Origin: Phoronis ovalis
Taxonomy: Eukaryota > Phoronida > Phoronidae
Direction of reading: 5' to 3'
DNA: 14,153 nt
Assembly (NCBI GenBank): GCA_028565635.1
Contig: JAOXYB010034007.1
Span: 1 to 14,153 of the forward strand
The notes beneath the pieces are model-generated. The model was not told the DNA's origin. It did not search any database and saw nothing but the letters and a program-made list of their open reading frames with translations. Of this stretch, positions 1 through 9,866 are shown one piece after another. The translations under genes were made by a program, and so were the position numbers. How positions within the stretch are numbered: position 1 is the first letter of the stretch; each line of letters begins with the position of its first letter.

Positions 1-1450
1 GGCAAAGGTTCATTCTTGCCTCTACAGAGCTGAAATTTGTGTCTTCTCACTTTATATATGAACTGTATTAGTTTCTAATGTAAATAAATCATTTGCCATA
101 TGTCGCAAATGAATTTTAAAAGTCACGTTAAGATTATTATTTTTTCAATTTACCATTTTTATTTAAATATTTGTTCAATTAATGTTTTTCAGGATTTTAT
201 TATTTTTAATGATGAAAGATTTTCAACAGCCTGTTGCTAATTCATTTATAATTTTATAGCATGCGCCAGCAAAAACTGTGTTTAAAAGGCGCGAATGATA
301 ATAGCCATGTACTATGCTTAGAACACAAGTCATGTTGTTAATAATCTATACAGAATTATAGAAGGGCGATTTTATAAACTGTTTTACGCAGTATTTTATT
401 TTTCTGTAAAAATAATATTAAACTTCAAACAAGCTTAAATCAGTTAACACGAATATTCCTATGAAATAACATAAGAAACCTAATTATCAGTATCGTTTGT
501 TATAAATTTAAAATTTAGGAAATTATCTAATATTGTTATTTACGAATGAAAAAATGCGTTTTTACACAAATAATGACTTTTTAATTACCATATGCTGTTT
601 ATATGCGCAAAAAGGTGCTGTAATTATGTTATTGTTATTTTTTAAATTAATAATTCGCCTTATGTTTCACTATATCGCACGTGATAAGCACCTTCTCCAC
701 GTTTGTTTATCTTACGTGCACATGGATTTGGTGTAAAGTTTTTCGCGTGACCTTAAAGTGCAGAGGTCAAACCAAAAATATAATTGTACAACAATATTCA
801 AAAGGCTACAAAATGATGATGAACATCTACTACCTACTCCTCCAGTTATAGTACGTTTGATATGAATAAATAGTAAATATGGATTTTCACGAGTACTCAC
901 TAATGCATCTATTGTGCAAAAGAAAATAACTCATTTCTAATAACCATGTATGTGCCAGCATTACTAGAGTTCGACCATTGTGAGTTACGTGTAATTTCAA
1001 AGATAGATTATTGGATTGACCCCTGGCTGTGCTTAGCGTCATGTCAAACACATTGTCTTCGAGCTTTTCTGAAAGTTCATAAACTTCAAGAGCTTAATTT
1101 AAGAAATTGAATATACATAATATAGTGAAAATCTCATTTTGTAATGAGGGCTTATTCCATAGAATATTGAAGAAGTACATATTCTAAATTTCAATTTAAT
1201 CTGCACTTATTAAAGTGTTGATAATAAAAGAAACTCTATTCAAATATTTAGTTCACAATTTTAAATAATTTGCTGTTGGATTGCTGGAAGAATGAATGCA
1301 TATAATTCGATCGTTTTCGATTTTAAAGAAAATTCGTTTGATTTTTATTCCATGTTATTTCTTAAAACAATTTACTATTTTAACGTCCATTTTGTTATGA
1401 AATAAACTATTTTTTAAAAAAAAACTCTTGACAAAAAACAAATATCCCAA
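1..1450. other. AT-rich intergenic or intronic stretch
   Basis: No coding region can be supported here. Open frames are short and rich in F, I, L, K and Y, as expected by chance from AT-rich DNA. An AATAAA occurs at 83-88 and could be a poly(A) signal of a gene lying to the left, but this word is common at such composition. TGACCT at 748-753 and AGGTCA at 764-769 form an everted pair 10 bases apart, which may be chance. Confidence 0.6.
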
Positions 1451-1558
1451 AATGCATATTTTTAAATTTTTAATTTTGATTTTGATTTTTATGTGTTTGT
1501 ATTAAATTGGTTTTAATTAAATATTTTATTATATAAAAATAAAAAAATAAAAAAATAT
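1451..1558. repeat. A/T low-complexity tract
   Basis: Almost pure A and T. It contains short T-runs with a repeated ttttga word near 1475-1490, and A-runs of the form taaaaaaa repeated near 1533-1556. It is simple sequence rather than a named element. Confidence 0.8.
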
Positions 1559-2822
1559 TGTTTCACTCATCGTTTTGTTTAATTTTCAGTCGTACTTCGG
1601 AAAAGTTTGATAAGAAAAAAAGTATTTGCGTTTATATTTCATTTCCCGTCAGACCTTATAGTTTGCCTAGAATTATGCAGCACAGGAGTTTAGCTTTTCG
1701 AATTCCATATATGATATCTATATAGATTTGTTCTTATCTGGATGACTCATCCTAGAAAATACAATCAGCAATCCAGATAAATTCATTAGCAGAATGCTAG
1801 AATTCAGAATGTCATGACACGAATACCTGTCTTTAGAACAAAATGTTGTTTCTAATTAGTCCCCTCGCTCAAATAGTTCAGATAATTATTACACAGTGTA
1901 ATTAGACTCTTAGCTCCCAAACAGGGGTTCATGCTAGGGTCAGTACTGACAGAGGGTCAGTCTCAGGTAAACACATGAGACGCTTAATTAGTGAAATATG
2001 TACCTTTTTAATACTGAATGTCAATTATTGATGTTATATATGGAGTTTAGAGTTTGTATTTCAACGCAACAACAGACTTCAACTTGACGGTAAATATCCA
2101 GGTAATAGTCGAAGCTAGGTAAAGCTAGACTGCATGGGTGTAACTTACACATGGTTTAATTTATGAGATGCGTAACTTTTGGATAACTCCACACATGTAT
2201 GATTTATATTTATATAAATGATTTGCATAACTTTACACACATGAGTTATACGATAGGACTGGCACGTGTGCACAGAATGGACACACATATGCGACCAAAG
2301 AGTCAAAACGTTTCTGACATGCATGTTAAATAGTCGGGAAAAAATACCCCTTTGCCAAACCTATTAGATAAAGAGCTCTTTATAGATAAAGTAACTAAAA
2401 ATGCAACGCTTTCAAAGCTGCACATTGATCCCGGGGATAATGATTAATCATTCATCAAGACAATTATACATCGTGTCATAAATATTACCCTATTTGTAAT
2501 TTCCTAGCTAAATGGGTATTCCACTATACAAACACAATCACAAATACCAATACAAACACAAGCAAGATCGCTCATGGACATTTCTATAGTGCCTCTTTTT
2601 GCATTTCAATCTGCCTCTCTTGTTTACGCTTTCACACAGCTTTCGGACATTTCTACTTTTTAACTTTTTTGCACATCATGTACTCGTGCCTTCCGCTTTT
2701 TCTACAACTTCCACATATTAATTTGAAATAGCAACCCGTGGCTCTCGCTCGTGAACAAACATGTCGTAAGAAAAATGTTCCTGGTAATTTTACGGGGCGT
2801 GACGGATGCAGGTGTGTGCTCT
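1559..2822. other. Non-coding stretch with minor local repeats
   Basis: No coding frame stands out. The word agggtcagt occurs twice 17 bases apart (1936-1944 and 1953-1961), and the first copy overlaps a 12-nt palindrome at 1939-1950. The word ggacatttcta occurs at 2576-2586 and 2645-2655. Base composition drifts from AT-rich to more balanced between about 1860 and 2820, without a gene-like signal. Confidence 0.55.
2141..2243 (+). repeat. Three degenerate copies of taact-acacatg
   Basis: The pattern taact(t/c) followed by acacatg occurs at 2141-2153, 2184-2197 and 2228-2243, about 43 bases apart. The second and third copies are separated by an 8-bp hairpin (atttatat at 2202-2209, atataaat at 2212-2219). 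The copies differ in internal spacing, so this may be an eroded minisatellite or coincidence. Confidence 0.35.
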
Positions 2823-2847
2823 CTAGATAGAACCCCTAGATAGAACC
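2823..2847 (+). repeat. 13-bp tandem duplication
   Basis: The word ctagatagaacc occurs at 2823-2834 and again at 2836-2847, a period of 13 with one extra c between the copies. Both copies are identical. It is a local duplication with no apparent function. Confidence 0.8.
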
Positions 2848-3753
2848 TTAACTGGAAATATCAGGTTACTTAGTGCTTGCAGAGTACCCCTAGGTTATAG
2901 TTTACTTTGCCAGAAAAAACAAAGAACAGTTTACAAACCCTATAATAACCAACTATCTATGTTGATCAGTTACGCCCTGTATGCCCTGTAAATAACCCCA
3001 TCCGCGGCCAATTCGGGGAAGCTGCGGGCCCGTAATTTAAGCACTTTTTGTCCTGTCAGTTTGTTTACAATAATAAATTATATAAATTTCCTGGATTTTT
3101 TTTGCTGTTTTGGATATATTGTAGAGGTGATTTGTTTCTTAATATTCGTAATTTTCTCTGTTTCTAAAATAAAAAATGTAATTCACGTGAATATCTCTCA
3201 TTTCATTTCTAAGAATGTATTGAATAAATATATATATAAGTGTTTACAAACAATATATTCAACATATTTAATGCTTCGACGCTCATGTACAATAATGGAG
3301 TATAAATTATGTCAATAAGGAAATTTTGCATATTAATTTATTCTAAGTAATGATTTTTTAATTGAATTGATGGCAATTTCAAAAGTTAGTGTTTACAGAA
3401 ACTTAACACTCCTTTTTGAAACTTAAGCGACTATTCAGTGTAAAAAGCGACGCATAAAAAGGATATGAATGTTTCAATTTCTATATTAAAGCGGTTTATT
3501 TTTGTCGTATTATCTATGAAGTAATCCATAACATAACAATACCAGGAATTTCTATGACGAAATAATCAGTCAAAAAAAATACAAATATATAGAAGGTGAT
3601 ACAAAAACCCAACACTCAATTTTGGCTTGATGCCAATAATGCTTTGATAGGGAAGCCGTTTATTTTAAATAAGAACTACAAATATTTCATGGAAAGTTTT
3701 CATGATCTGTTTTTTTTAGTATTTTTAAATTAAAAATTAAAAATATGCGTATG
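2848..3753. other. Non-coding stretch
   Basis: No supported gene. The 85-codon open frame that runs through 3061-3318 is dominated by I, F, Y, N and K and has no coding-like base composition. A short GC-rich patch lies at 3000-3032. A 12-nt palindrome with a central CACGTG sits at 3181-3192, which is near the number expected by chance. Confidence 0.6.
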
Positions 3754-3833
3754 AATATGTCCTTATGGTTTTTAAAACATGTTTATTTTCAAATATGTCC
3801 TTATGGTTTTTAAAACATGTTTATTTTCAAATA
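3754..3833 (+). repeat. Perfect 38-bp tandem duplication, 2.1 copies
   Basis: The unit beginning aatatgtccttatgg occupies 3754-3791, is repeated without any mismatch at 3792-3829, and starts a third time for four bases before diverging at 3834. Complete identity means a recent duplication or ongoing slippage or unequal exchange. The unit contains no obvious ORF or named motif. Copy number may vary between individuals. Confidence 0.97.
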
Positions 3834-4042
3834 GTTGCATGTAGAAAATAGTGATAATGCGCTTATGTTTTAACACTGATGCAAATGCTATCCTATCCTT
3901 GAAAGTGAATTTTTGTTCAATAGCTGACCACTGGTCAAGGAGTAACGACCTGGTTATAAGATTATATCTTCCTACTCGTATTTTAATTATACCTTGTTAA
4001 TCTATGCTATTACTTTTATCAAGGTATATTACTTTATTTCAG
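3834..4042 (+). other. Putative intron 3' end before the candidate last exon
   Basis: No open frame of interest. The stretch ends in a pyrimidine-rich tract (actttatttcag) at 4031-4042, which would serve as a 3' splice acceptor for the open frame that follows. A 13-nt interrupted palindrome lies at 3925-3937, unlikely to mean anything by itself. Confidence 0.35.
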
Positions 4043-4197
4043 AATATAATGATCAATGTTCGATCGTACGAACCACAACCAAATTAGAAAGACAAGAAAT
4101 CGAAATTATGCATCAGTATGCGCTAAATTCGGAAAATTGCTCAGAGCCTGAAAGATCTAGACCTGAAAGATACGGCTTCCAGAAAGAACGACTTTAG
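4043..4197 (+). CDS. Candidate 3'-terminal coding exon, unknown protein
   Basis: I do not recognise the protein. After an AG acceptor at 4041-4042 the frame stays open for about 50 codons to a TAG at 4195-4197. The first two bases would complete a codon begun in an upstream exon. The peptide is hydrophilic and rich in E, R, Q and S, with a repeated P-E-R at its end (SEPERSRPERYGF), unlike the I/F/Y/K-rich chance frames elsewhere. No membrane segment or catalytic motif is visible, so this would be a soluble or cytoplasmic tail. An AATAAA lies at 4323-4328. No upstream partner exon was found in the window, and the length alone could occur by chance. It could be a chance frame beside a chance AG. 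Confidence 0.33.
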
Positions 4198-4322
4198 CGT
4201 ACTTCGTTTAATTTCAATTTAAAAAAATCAATTAGTTATTTGGTTTCCGATGTAAAGACTTTTATATTTTCAGTTTATTTATTTGTTGTACGATAATTTT
4301 TAATTCTGTTATTGCAAAGCTG

Positions 4323-4328
4323 AATAAA
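4323..4328 (+). terminator. Possible poly(A) signal
   Basis: A canonical AATAAA lies about 125 bases after the stop of the candidate last exon, giving a plausible short 3' UTR. The hexamer is frequent in AT-rich DNA and no clear GT-rich downstream element is visible, so the call depends on the exon being real. Confidence 0.28.
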
Positions 4329-4329
4329 G

Positions 4330-6592
4330 TGATAATCTATAGTTTACACAATTGAATACATTTTATTATTGTAAATATGCAGATGCCCAGTTAGGCTGTG
4401 TGAATACAGCTACTTTGCAGTTTATGTTATGTACAAAATTTTCAAGACAGAACTATTGGTTTGTGAGTCATCGACCAATACTGACTGTAGCGAGTACGGA
4501 AGGAAATACTGACCAATCTTTAAATATATTTATAGTATTAATAATGATGCCTAGACGCAGCTATTGCATTTACGTAGACAAGAGATTAGGGTAGTTTCGC
4601 AAAAGCCTGCATAAATGAGGAGGGTAGATTGCACTTGCATGTGCCCTTCAAAATCGTTCACATGTAATATAAGCACCACACGATGGTATGAATTCACTTC
4701 TAACTGTAAAACGTTACCTTTTACGAGCGACTAAAACAGACCCCCATGTTAGAAAACATGTTAAAAAATACAGTGTGGAAAAATGCACGTATGCCGAGGT
4801 AGGTCATTGGTGAATTCAAAAAATACCTTCACTGACCATTGGACAAATAAAAAATCGTATACATCTTTTGTGTCCGTTAAAACATATGGCATCAGACTCA
4901 ATTTTGATCTATCAAGAAAAGGAATAAAAAATCCTGCACGTAGGATATACATAGTGTTATTTCCATTGGGTCATTTCAAAAAACTAGTATTTATAAAACG
5001 TAAAAAGAAGTCGCCTAAAAATTGCGCTGGGTATAACTATCAATGATACTTCACTTGAACAAATATTCTTAAAAAGTTATTTCCTAATACTTTTAAAATG
5101 ACACGTTATTTTCGTTTCGTAGACAATTTTCCTTGTGGCTAGAACAAGATTTCCCACAAACAATGTTGAGGCGCCACGGCCAGTTCAGAAAATCAATTCA
5201 ACTGACTGGTTTCAGTTGACCATTGAACGTGTAGTGAATGCTTGCTAGTTGAGAGACAAAGATTTATCCTCGAGCTAAACCACAGATAGTAAACGATGGT
5301 TTTCATGATGTTAATATTCTCGAAAATTATAGACCTACACTGTATGCGTATCGGAAACAGAAAACAAAAACATAGGCCAATTATTCATTTCTTAATGTTA
5401 TAATGGTCCCAGGTAAACTGTTGCATTTTTCTGTTGTTCGGCGCAGTGAACATCATCAATCATTCACAGTACCAATTATCTTTACTTATGTTTACGTGAA
5501 AATATAATTAGTTTTTACATTCCGCCAAATTTAGTAATTCGCATATTATCGTGCTTTCCAGTTTCTGGTATCTTGGAACTGTGGTGACAATGTGACGTCA
5601 ACAGAATTTAGAAACAATACTATTACAGTATATGTAAATTTTTTATCCTTACTAGAATAACAGAATAATATTTGAAATAATGAATCATTTTATATCGTCA
5701 CAATGTTTTTTTATCAAGCGGCTATAGCGACCCCTACTGTAGTCGTAGTATTTACAAGAAAACTGTCTCCATTTTTTGCTATGGCGAAGATTTAAAAACT
5801 AATGCTAAACATTATATGTTACAAAATTTATGAACGATGGTGGATACATAATAAGGATTTAAAAAATTAAATAAATTATCTAAGAAGTGTATATTTAATT
5901 TGTAAAAGTGGAGCAGTATCAAAATATACCAGGTGCTTAAAGCTTTATAATTTGTTGTTATACATGTAACAAAATTTAAAAATGAAATATCGTTTTCAAG
6001 TAGTAGAGCATTTTTTGTGCACATTAAATTCGCAAGTTTGTTGCAATTGACATCAAAACAAAACTTCTGATAACAACTTTATTAATTATTTATTAAAATT
6101 GCCGTACCTAAATCTGCTAAACTATATAGATTAAACTAAGTATGAATTAAAGCAGACAGGTACGGGGTTAATTATTTAGAGAAACAATGATAAGTTTTAT
6201 TGACAAATCCTTTTTAATAACAAATGAGGTTATTTACAGAAGTTAACATCACTTTATTTATATAAAATTAATGCAATTAGGCTTTACGAACTCAAGTTTT
6301 ATGACTAAATACAATTTTTTCACGATAAAAAAAGTGACCGAAAGGTTTTTGACAGGATAATTCCTAGAGAATGAAAATAATTCACCTTTAAATACGTGCT
6401 GTTCTTGTTAATGTGAATTATAAATTGTTTTCGTGATTTTTTAGGGTTTTTTCTAAAAAAAGTCAACGAAACTGTTAATTAAGACAGTTACTTATTGATG
6501 ACGAAATACACAAGAAAAATCCAAAACTTTAAATGTTTCTCACATATACATAAGCCATTTCCAGGACAATAAGATCTAAAGGTATTCGTCCA
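4330..6592. other. Long AT-rich stretch without supported gene
   Basis: Several open frames of 60 to 90 codons occur on both strands here (for example 4783-5046 plus and 4761-4952 minus, which overlap), but they have chance-like composition and no paired splice signals. Local structures are small: a hairpin with 8-bp arms at 5198-5219 (tcaactga, tcagttga) and a TGACGTCA word at 5593-5600. Nothing identifies a promoter or RNA gene. Confidence 0.55.
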
Positions 6593-6595
6593 CTT

Positions 6596-6628
6596 ACTGA
6601 ACTCCGGGCTGAGCTCAGTCACTGAACT
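6596..6628. repeat. Short GC-richer block, possibly an outlying relative of the 180-bp array
   Basis: The word actgaact occurs at 6596-6603 and 6621-6628, flanking a 10-nt palindrome ctgagctcag at 6609-6618. The first 22 bases match 7396-7417 inside the tandem array at 16 positions, with the same actga...tga-tca layout. It may be a remnant of the same repeat family lying left of the recognisable units. Confidence 0.35.
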
Positions 6629-6836
6629 TAAACTAACCCCGGAATTAAGCTAACAAACACTCGATCTAAGTAAACGGTACCGGGGAAACAATGAGGCAGC
6701 AAAAAACATTATCTCAATAAGTTAGATATGTACCAGTAATACGTCTTATAATCATTTTTGTATATCATGCATAGTTATTGACATTCCAAAAACAGATTAG
6801 CAATTCCTTGAATATTATAATTATCGTATATCATTA

Positions 6837-6852
6837 TGACCTGATGTTACCT
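6837..6852 (-). promoter_or_regulatory. DR4-like nuclear receptor half-site pair, copy 1
   Basis: On the minus strand this reads AGGTAA-N4-AGGTCA, a direct repeat of the nuclear receptor half-site with four spacer bases. A further AGGTCA at 6903-6908 runs into TGAC. Function as a binding site is inference; the motif may simply be the best-kept part of the repeat unit. Confidence 0.25.
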
Positions 6853-7329
6853 CACGCGCTATAGCTATTTTAATATCATTTAACTCAGCACGGATCTATT
6901 CGAGGTCATGACACTGTCGTAATTGTTTTTATGTAAGTGGTTTGTATTTTTGTGCATGGTTATGTAATACATACATACATGAACAAATGAAGCATACGAG
7001 ACTCGAAGAAAAGACTCTATTTATGCCATTAGTTCGGAGACCCTGATAATTCAACCACGTTTTTTTTTGCGAAAAATACGTTTTAACTTCTGTCAGTACA
7101 ACCACCCATCTCAAACTCAAATTTCAGTTTCTTAATAATAGAACCCCGCACTTTTAATCAGTTTTTACGAACATTCGCTAGACTGTACTGATAACATTGA
7201 TATTTTTCTTCATTCTGATTTTACTTGAATTTTTAATAGTTGCATCACTTGGTAATATATAACAGTTTAACTAACAAATATTGAAGTTATTTTTGTTCCC
7301 CAATAAATAGAAGACAATTCTGACTAACA

Positions 7330-7345
7330 TGACCCGACGTTACCT
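7330..7345 (-). promoter_or_regulatory. DR4-like half-site pair, copy 2 (one mismatch)
   Basis: The minus strand reads AGGTAA-N4-GGGTCA. The second half-site carries one change from AGGTCA. The downstream context TTACCTCACGC matches copy 1. Confidence 0.2.
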
Positions 7346-7510
7346 CACGCAGTACGTTACGTTATATTGACTCATCAAGAAAAATCAATCTATTAACTGA
7401 GTTCCCCGTTGAGTTCATGACATCACCGGTGCAACTGAAAGTCTTTTAATTATCACGTTACGACTAATATTTAATACAACTGCTAAATCTACATAACAAC
7501 CGAGTAGGTA

Positions 7511-7526
7511 TGACCTGGAATTACCT
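7511..7526 (-). promoter_or_regulatory. DR4-like half-site pair, copy 3
   Basis: The minus strand reads AGGTAA-N4-AGGTCA. It lies 181 bases after copy 2. The plus-strand sequence continues CACACCTCGAG, keeping the TTACCTCAC context. Confidence 0.25.
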
Positions 7527-7690
7527 CACACCTCGAGTCATTCTTCTACAAGATAATTGAGGCCTCGGAAGCTTAGAAGTATAATACTGACACTGTGGAT
7601 AGAAGTGAACGTGCTGTACAGGTACAATGTTATGCAAATGTCATTAATACAACTACTTAGTCTCTTAACAACTACAAACATAGATGTCGG

Positions 7691-7706
7691 TGACCTAGCA
7701 TTACCT
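7691..7706 (-). promoter_or_regulatory. DR4-like half-site pair, copy 4
   Basis: The minus strand reads AGGTAA-N4-AGGTCA, 180 bases after copy 3. The four spacer bases differ in every copy while the half-sites are kept, which is why the pair is listed separately from the repeat. Confidence 0.25.
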
Positions 7707-7870
7707 GAAACCAAGTGTCAATCATTTTGTACCTGAGTACTCTCCAGTATGTTTCCAGTTCAAGTAAAGATCAATCGAAAACATCGATCGGGAAACCGTG
7801 TCTTCACGGAGTTCATATACATTGTATTACACCAATTTGTGTGTTACATAATATTTACTTCTTCACATTG

Positions 7871-8691
7871 ATTAGCTAGTAGCTATATTAATTCTTCATG
7901 CAGCTGCGATTTTAGCAATTATAACTACCATGTTTAGCATATGTTTGAAGTATGCCGAGAAACACTCGATTTCGTAGCTAGCAAAATACTGAACCACGTC
8001 ACTTGTGTTAGCAAAAATCATGAATGATTTTTAATTTTAAGTATATATGAATATTTTTTTATTTATTAGCAAAAACTTAAATGAATAATGTTTGTAGTGC
8101 AATGCACATATCCGTTCGGCTATTTACGGCTATATATTGCAGAATATATTTAAAACAAAATGAGTGTTAGGACAATCTCGACAGCAAAATAATGTTATTC
8201 TTTGTCCAAATAACCGTTTGCATAACCTTAAAAGATTTTGTTTTATAAACATTATACGAAAATATGTTCCTACAAGTTTAACATTTTTTGTACAGTTTTA
8301 AGGAATATTGCGTATAAATCAACGTTGCATAAATAATATCAAGGCATTGCCGTTTTCACATTAAATGTTTTTAGTGGTAAACCGATATTTGTCTTTATTA
8401 ATTAATACGGTAATATAAACCAAATAAAACAAATTATAGCCCCTACCAAATGATTTTGATTCTCTTTTTCCTAAACTAATTAAGGTTGTATAAATACGAT
8501 TTATATGTTCGATTTACTTTTGCTAAAACCATAAAACAAAAGTACATATCAAATTGACAAATTTTGTTAACATAAGAAATGAGTTTTTAATAATTATTGT
8601 TTTATTAATAAAATATATATTTAAAGTAATTGCCTCCTATAAAAATAAATAAAACACTCCAGTAAATGAATAGATTTTTGTATGTGATCTA
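7871..8691. other. AT-rich stretch without supported gene
   Basis: No coding signal. The word ttagcaaaaa occurs near 8010 and 8067, and the stretch from 8560 to 8640 is nearly pure A/T. Nothing further is visible. Confidence 0.55.
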
Positions 8692-8810
8692 CACCGCTCC
8701 TCTGCTAGCCGACATAAAGATCACAAAATACTAATTAACTATAATTAACTCCTGCCAGCTGATTAGCTAATTAGTTATTGATAAATCAAATGTTATTGTT
8801 TGGAGCGGTG
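8692..8810. mobile_element. Possible foldback or MITE-like element, 119 bp
   Basis: The 9-base word caccgctcc at 8692-8700 is the exact reverse complement of ggagcggtg at 8802-8810. Inside, actaattaact at 8730-8740 pairs with agctaattagt at 8765-8775 at 10 of 11 positions, and the middle contains the palindrome cagctg, so both arm pairs share nearly the same centre. The arms are GC-rich in an AT-rich surrounding. A competing 7-bp pair (gtgatct at 8684-8690, agatcac at 8718-8724) overlaps the left arm. No target-site duplication is seen and there is no internal ORF, so it could instead be a structured non-coding sequence or partly chance. Confidence 0.42.
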
Positions 8811-9755
8811 CTCTGGGACTATGACATCGCAAGAGAATTAACAGTGCCCACGTTTAACAGTAAACTTTTTGTTGATTGCGGCTTTGTTTAGCAGTAATGG
8901 AGATGTTGTGACCTACTTATTGCAAAATAACGCATTTGCAGATACAATCATATAGACTGACACCAGTCGTTAGAAACATTGATTGGAAGTTTTTTAATAA
9001 ATGCATTATAGTACTAAAATACATAAAACAGTTGCAAGAATAAACTGGTAAGCAAAAGCTGTTTATAATGCTTAAAGTTGAATACACTATCATATGTTTA
9101 TGTGTACTATGTTTATGCTTTATATGTTTCTGTGTAAAGCTAGGAGTGTGCCAAATATTTGTCTCCTTGAAATTCAAGGCTTAGACTGCCAGATTATTTT
9201 GTCTTTTACATTAAATTTTAGACAAATCTTTTAAATGATTTTTTAGGAAAATTATTTTTTAGAATTTTTTTTTTCACATTATGTTAAATTACAGAGCCGA
9301 CTAACATTAGTCTAACAATCATACTAATATAACATATACAACAGTTAAACCAATAGACAAAATAAATTTTGTGGAAATATATACACATTCTAATCTGTAT
9401 AAATTACAGTTGGAGTGATTTAGAAATGTGAGCAATTACCATATTTCGTTTCTCCTATAGTTTAAAAATTACATTGCAAGAAACAAATCTTGAATTATTA
9501 ATATAATCAAATGCAAAATGCACGTGTAATTGTTGCTTATGTGCCAATTAATTTTGCTTTCCTGTTTAAAAATTGTCTCAGTTGCAAATGTAGTTGAAAT
9601 CTCGATTTTCAAACATATTGTAAAAACACGTAAGCTGATCTATGCTAAGCTTATCAAATTATTTGTTATTTGTTATGCCGAGACTCATAATATGACAGAA
9701 ATGTTTTTCTTTATAATTAAAGGAAAATAAGTCAATGAAAATAAGTTTATATCAG
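8811..9755. other. AT-rich stretch without supported gene
   Basis: Open frames here (for example 8917-9177 minus and 9530-9730 plus) look like chance frames. A T-rich tract with a repeated attttttag word lies near 9238-9275, and a 6-bp hairpin gactaa/ttagtc at 9299-9312. Confidence 0.55.
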
Positions 9756-9866
9756 TATGTGAGCCAACTCGTGCGTAAGCATGGACACCTGTTGGCTGTT
9801 ATGGTAACTACCTCCTATGCACATGAGCAGCTGGGTGTCAGGCTGTGGTATCTCGAGGACATCTAA
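9756..9866 (+). pseudogene. Possible coding fragment or gene relic, unknown
   Basis: After tttatatcag (AG at 9754-9755) a frame runs 36 codons to a TAA at 9864-9866. Its third positions are richer in G and C than the surroundings, and the peptide (…VRKHGHLLAVMV… then LGVRLWYLEDI) has a protein-like composition. The same frame continues after the stop for another 24 codons with similar composition, ending at a TAG near 9936-9938, which would suit a decayed coding sequence. Two possible donors (gtaagc at 9775, gtaact at 9803) could instead end a shorter exon. No family is recognised. Confidence 0.22.

Larger units (their letters stand above)
6837..7870. repeat. Eroded tandem array, period about 180 bp
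   Basis: A conserved core TGACC(T/C)-N4-TTACCT occurs at 6837-6852, 7330-7345, 7511-7526 and 7691-7706. The last three are spaced 181 and 180 bases; the first is 493 bases away, so a unit or more there is lost or interrupted. Three of four cores continue as TTACCTCAC. Other shared words support a unit structure: ttaatacaact at 7471-7481 and 7644-7654, tgacactgt at 6909-6917 and 7588-7596, and a ctgag- or ttgag-containing block roughly 40 to 65 bases after each core. The rest of each unit is highly diverged. The right border near 7870 is estimated from unit length. The period is in the range of satellite DNA monomers, but so few degenerate units could also be an old minisatellite or internal repeats of a mobile element. 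Confidence 0.6.

Noticed and set aside
748-769. Everted TGACCT / AGGTCA pair, 10 bases apart
   Set aside because: Half-site words occur about as often in this window as chance predicts, and this spacing is not a usual receptor layout.
946-979. Possible tiny first exon: accATG, eleven codons, then gtgagt
   Set aside because: The start context and donor look good, but the segment is too short to tell from chance and no following exon was found.
1939-1950. 12-nt palindrome gtcagtactgac, and a similar one at 3181-3192
   Set aside because: About three or four perfect 12-nt palindromes are expected by chance in 14 kb.
3061-3318. 85-codon open frame on the plus strand with a hydrophobic start
   Set aside because: Its composition is I, F, Y, N and K as expected from AT-rich DNA, there is no splice or promoter context, and frames of this length are expected by chance in six frames of 14 kb.
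4352-4462. Possible exon ending at a gtgagt donor after a gcag acceptor
   Set aside because: Several equally good acceptors exist, the frame has no coding-like composition, and it lies just after a likely poly(A) signal.
4783-5046. 87-codon plus-strand frame with a basic end, overlapped by a 63-codon minus frame
   Set aside because: Neither has coding-like third positions or flanking splice signals; two overlapping opposite frames are typical of chance.
5593-5600. TGACGTCA, a perfect CRE-type palindrome
   Set aside because: A single 8-base word without a promoter or gene start nearby is not enough for a regulatory call.
6967-6980. acatacatacat microsatellite
   Set aside because: Only about three units of catA; too short to list as a repeat locus.
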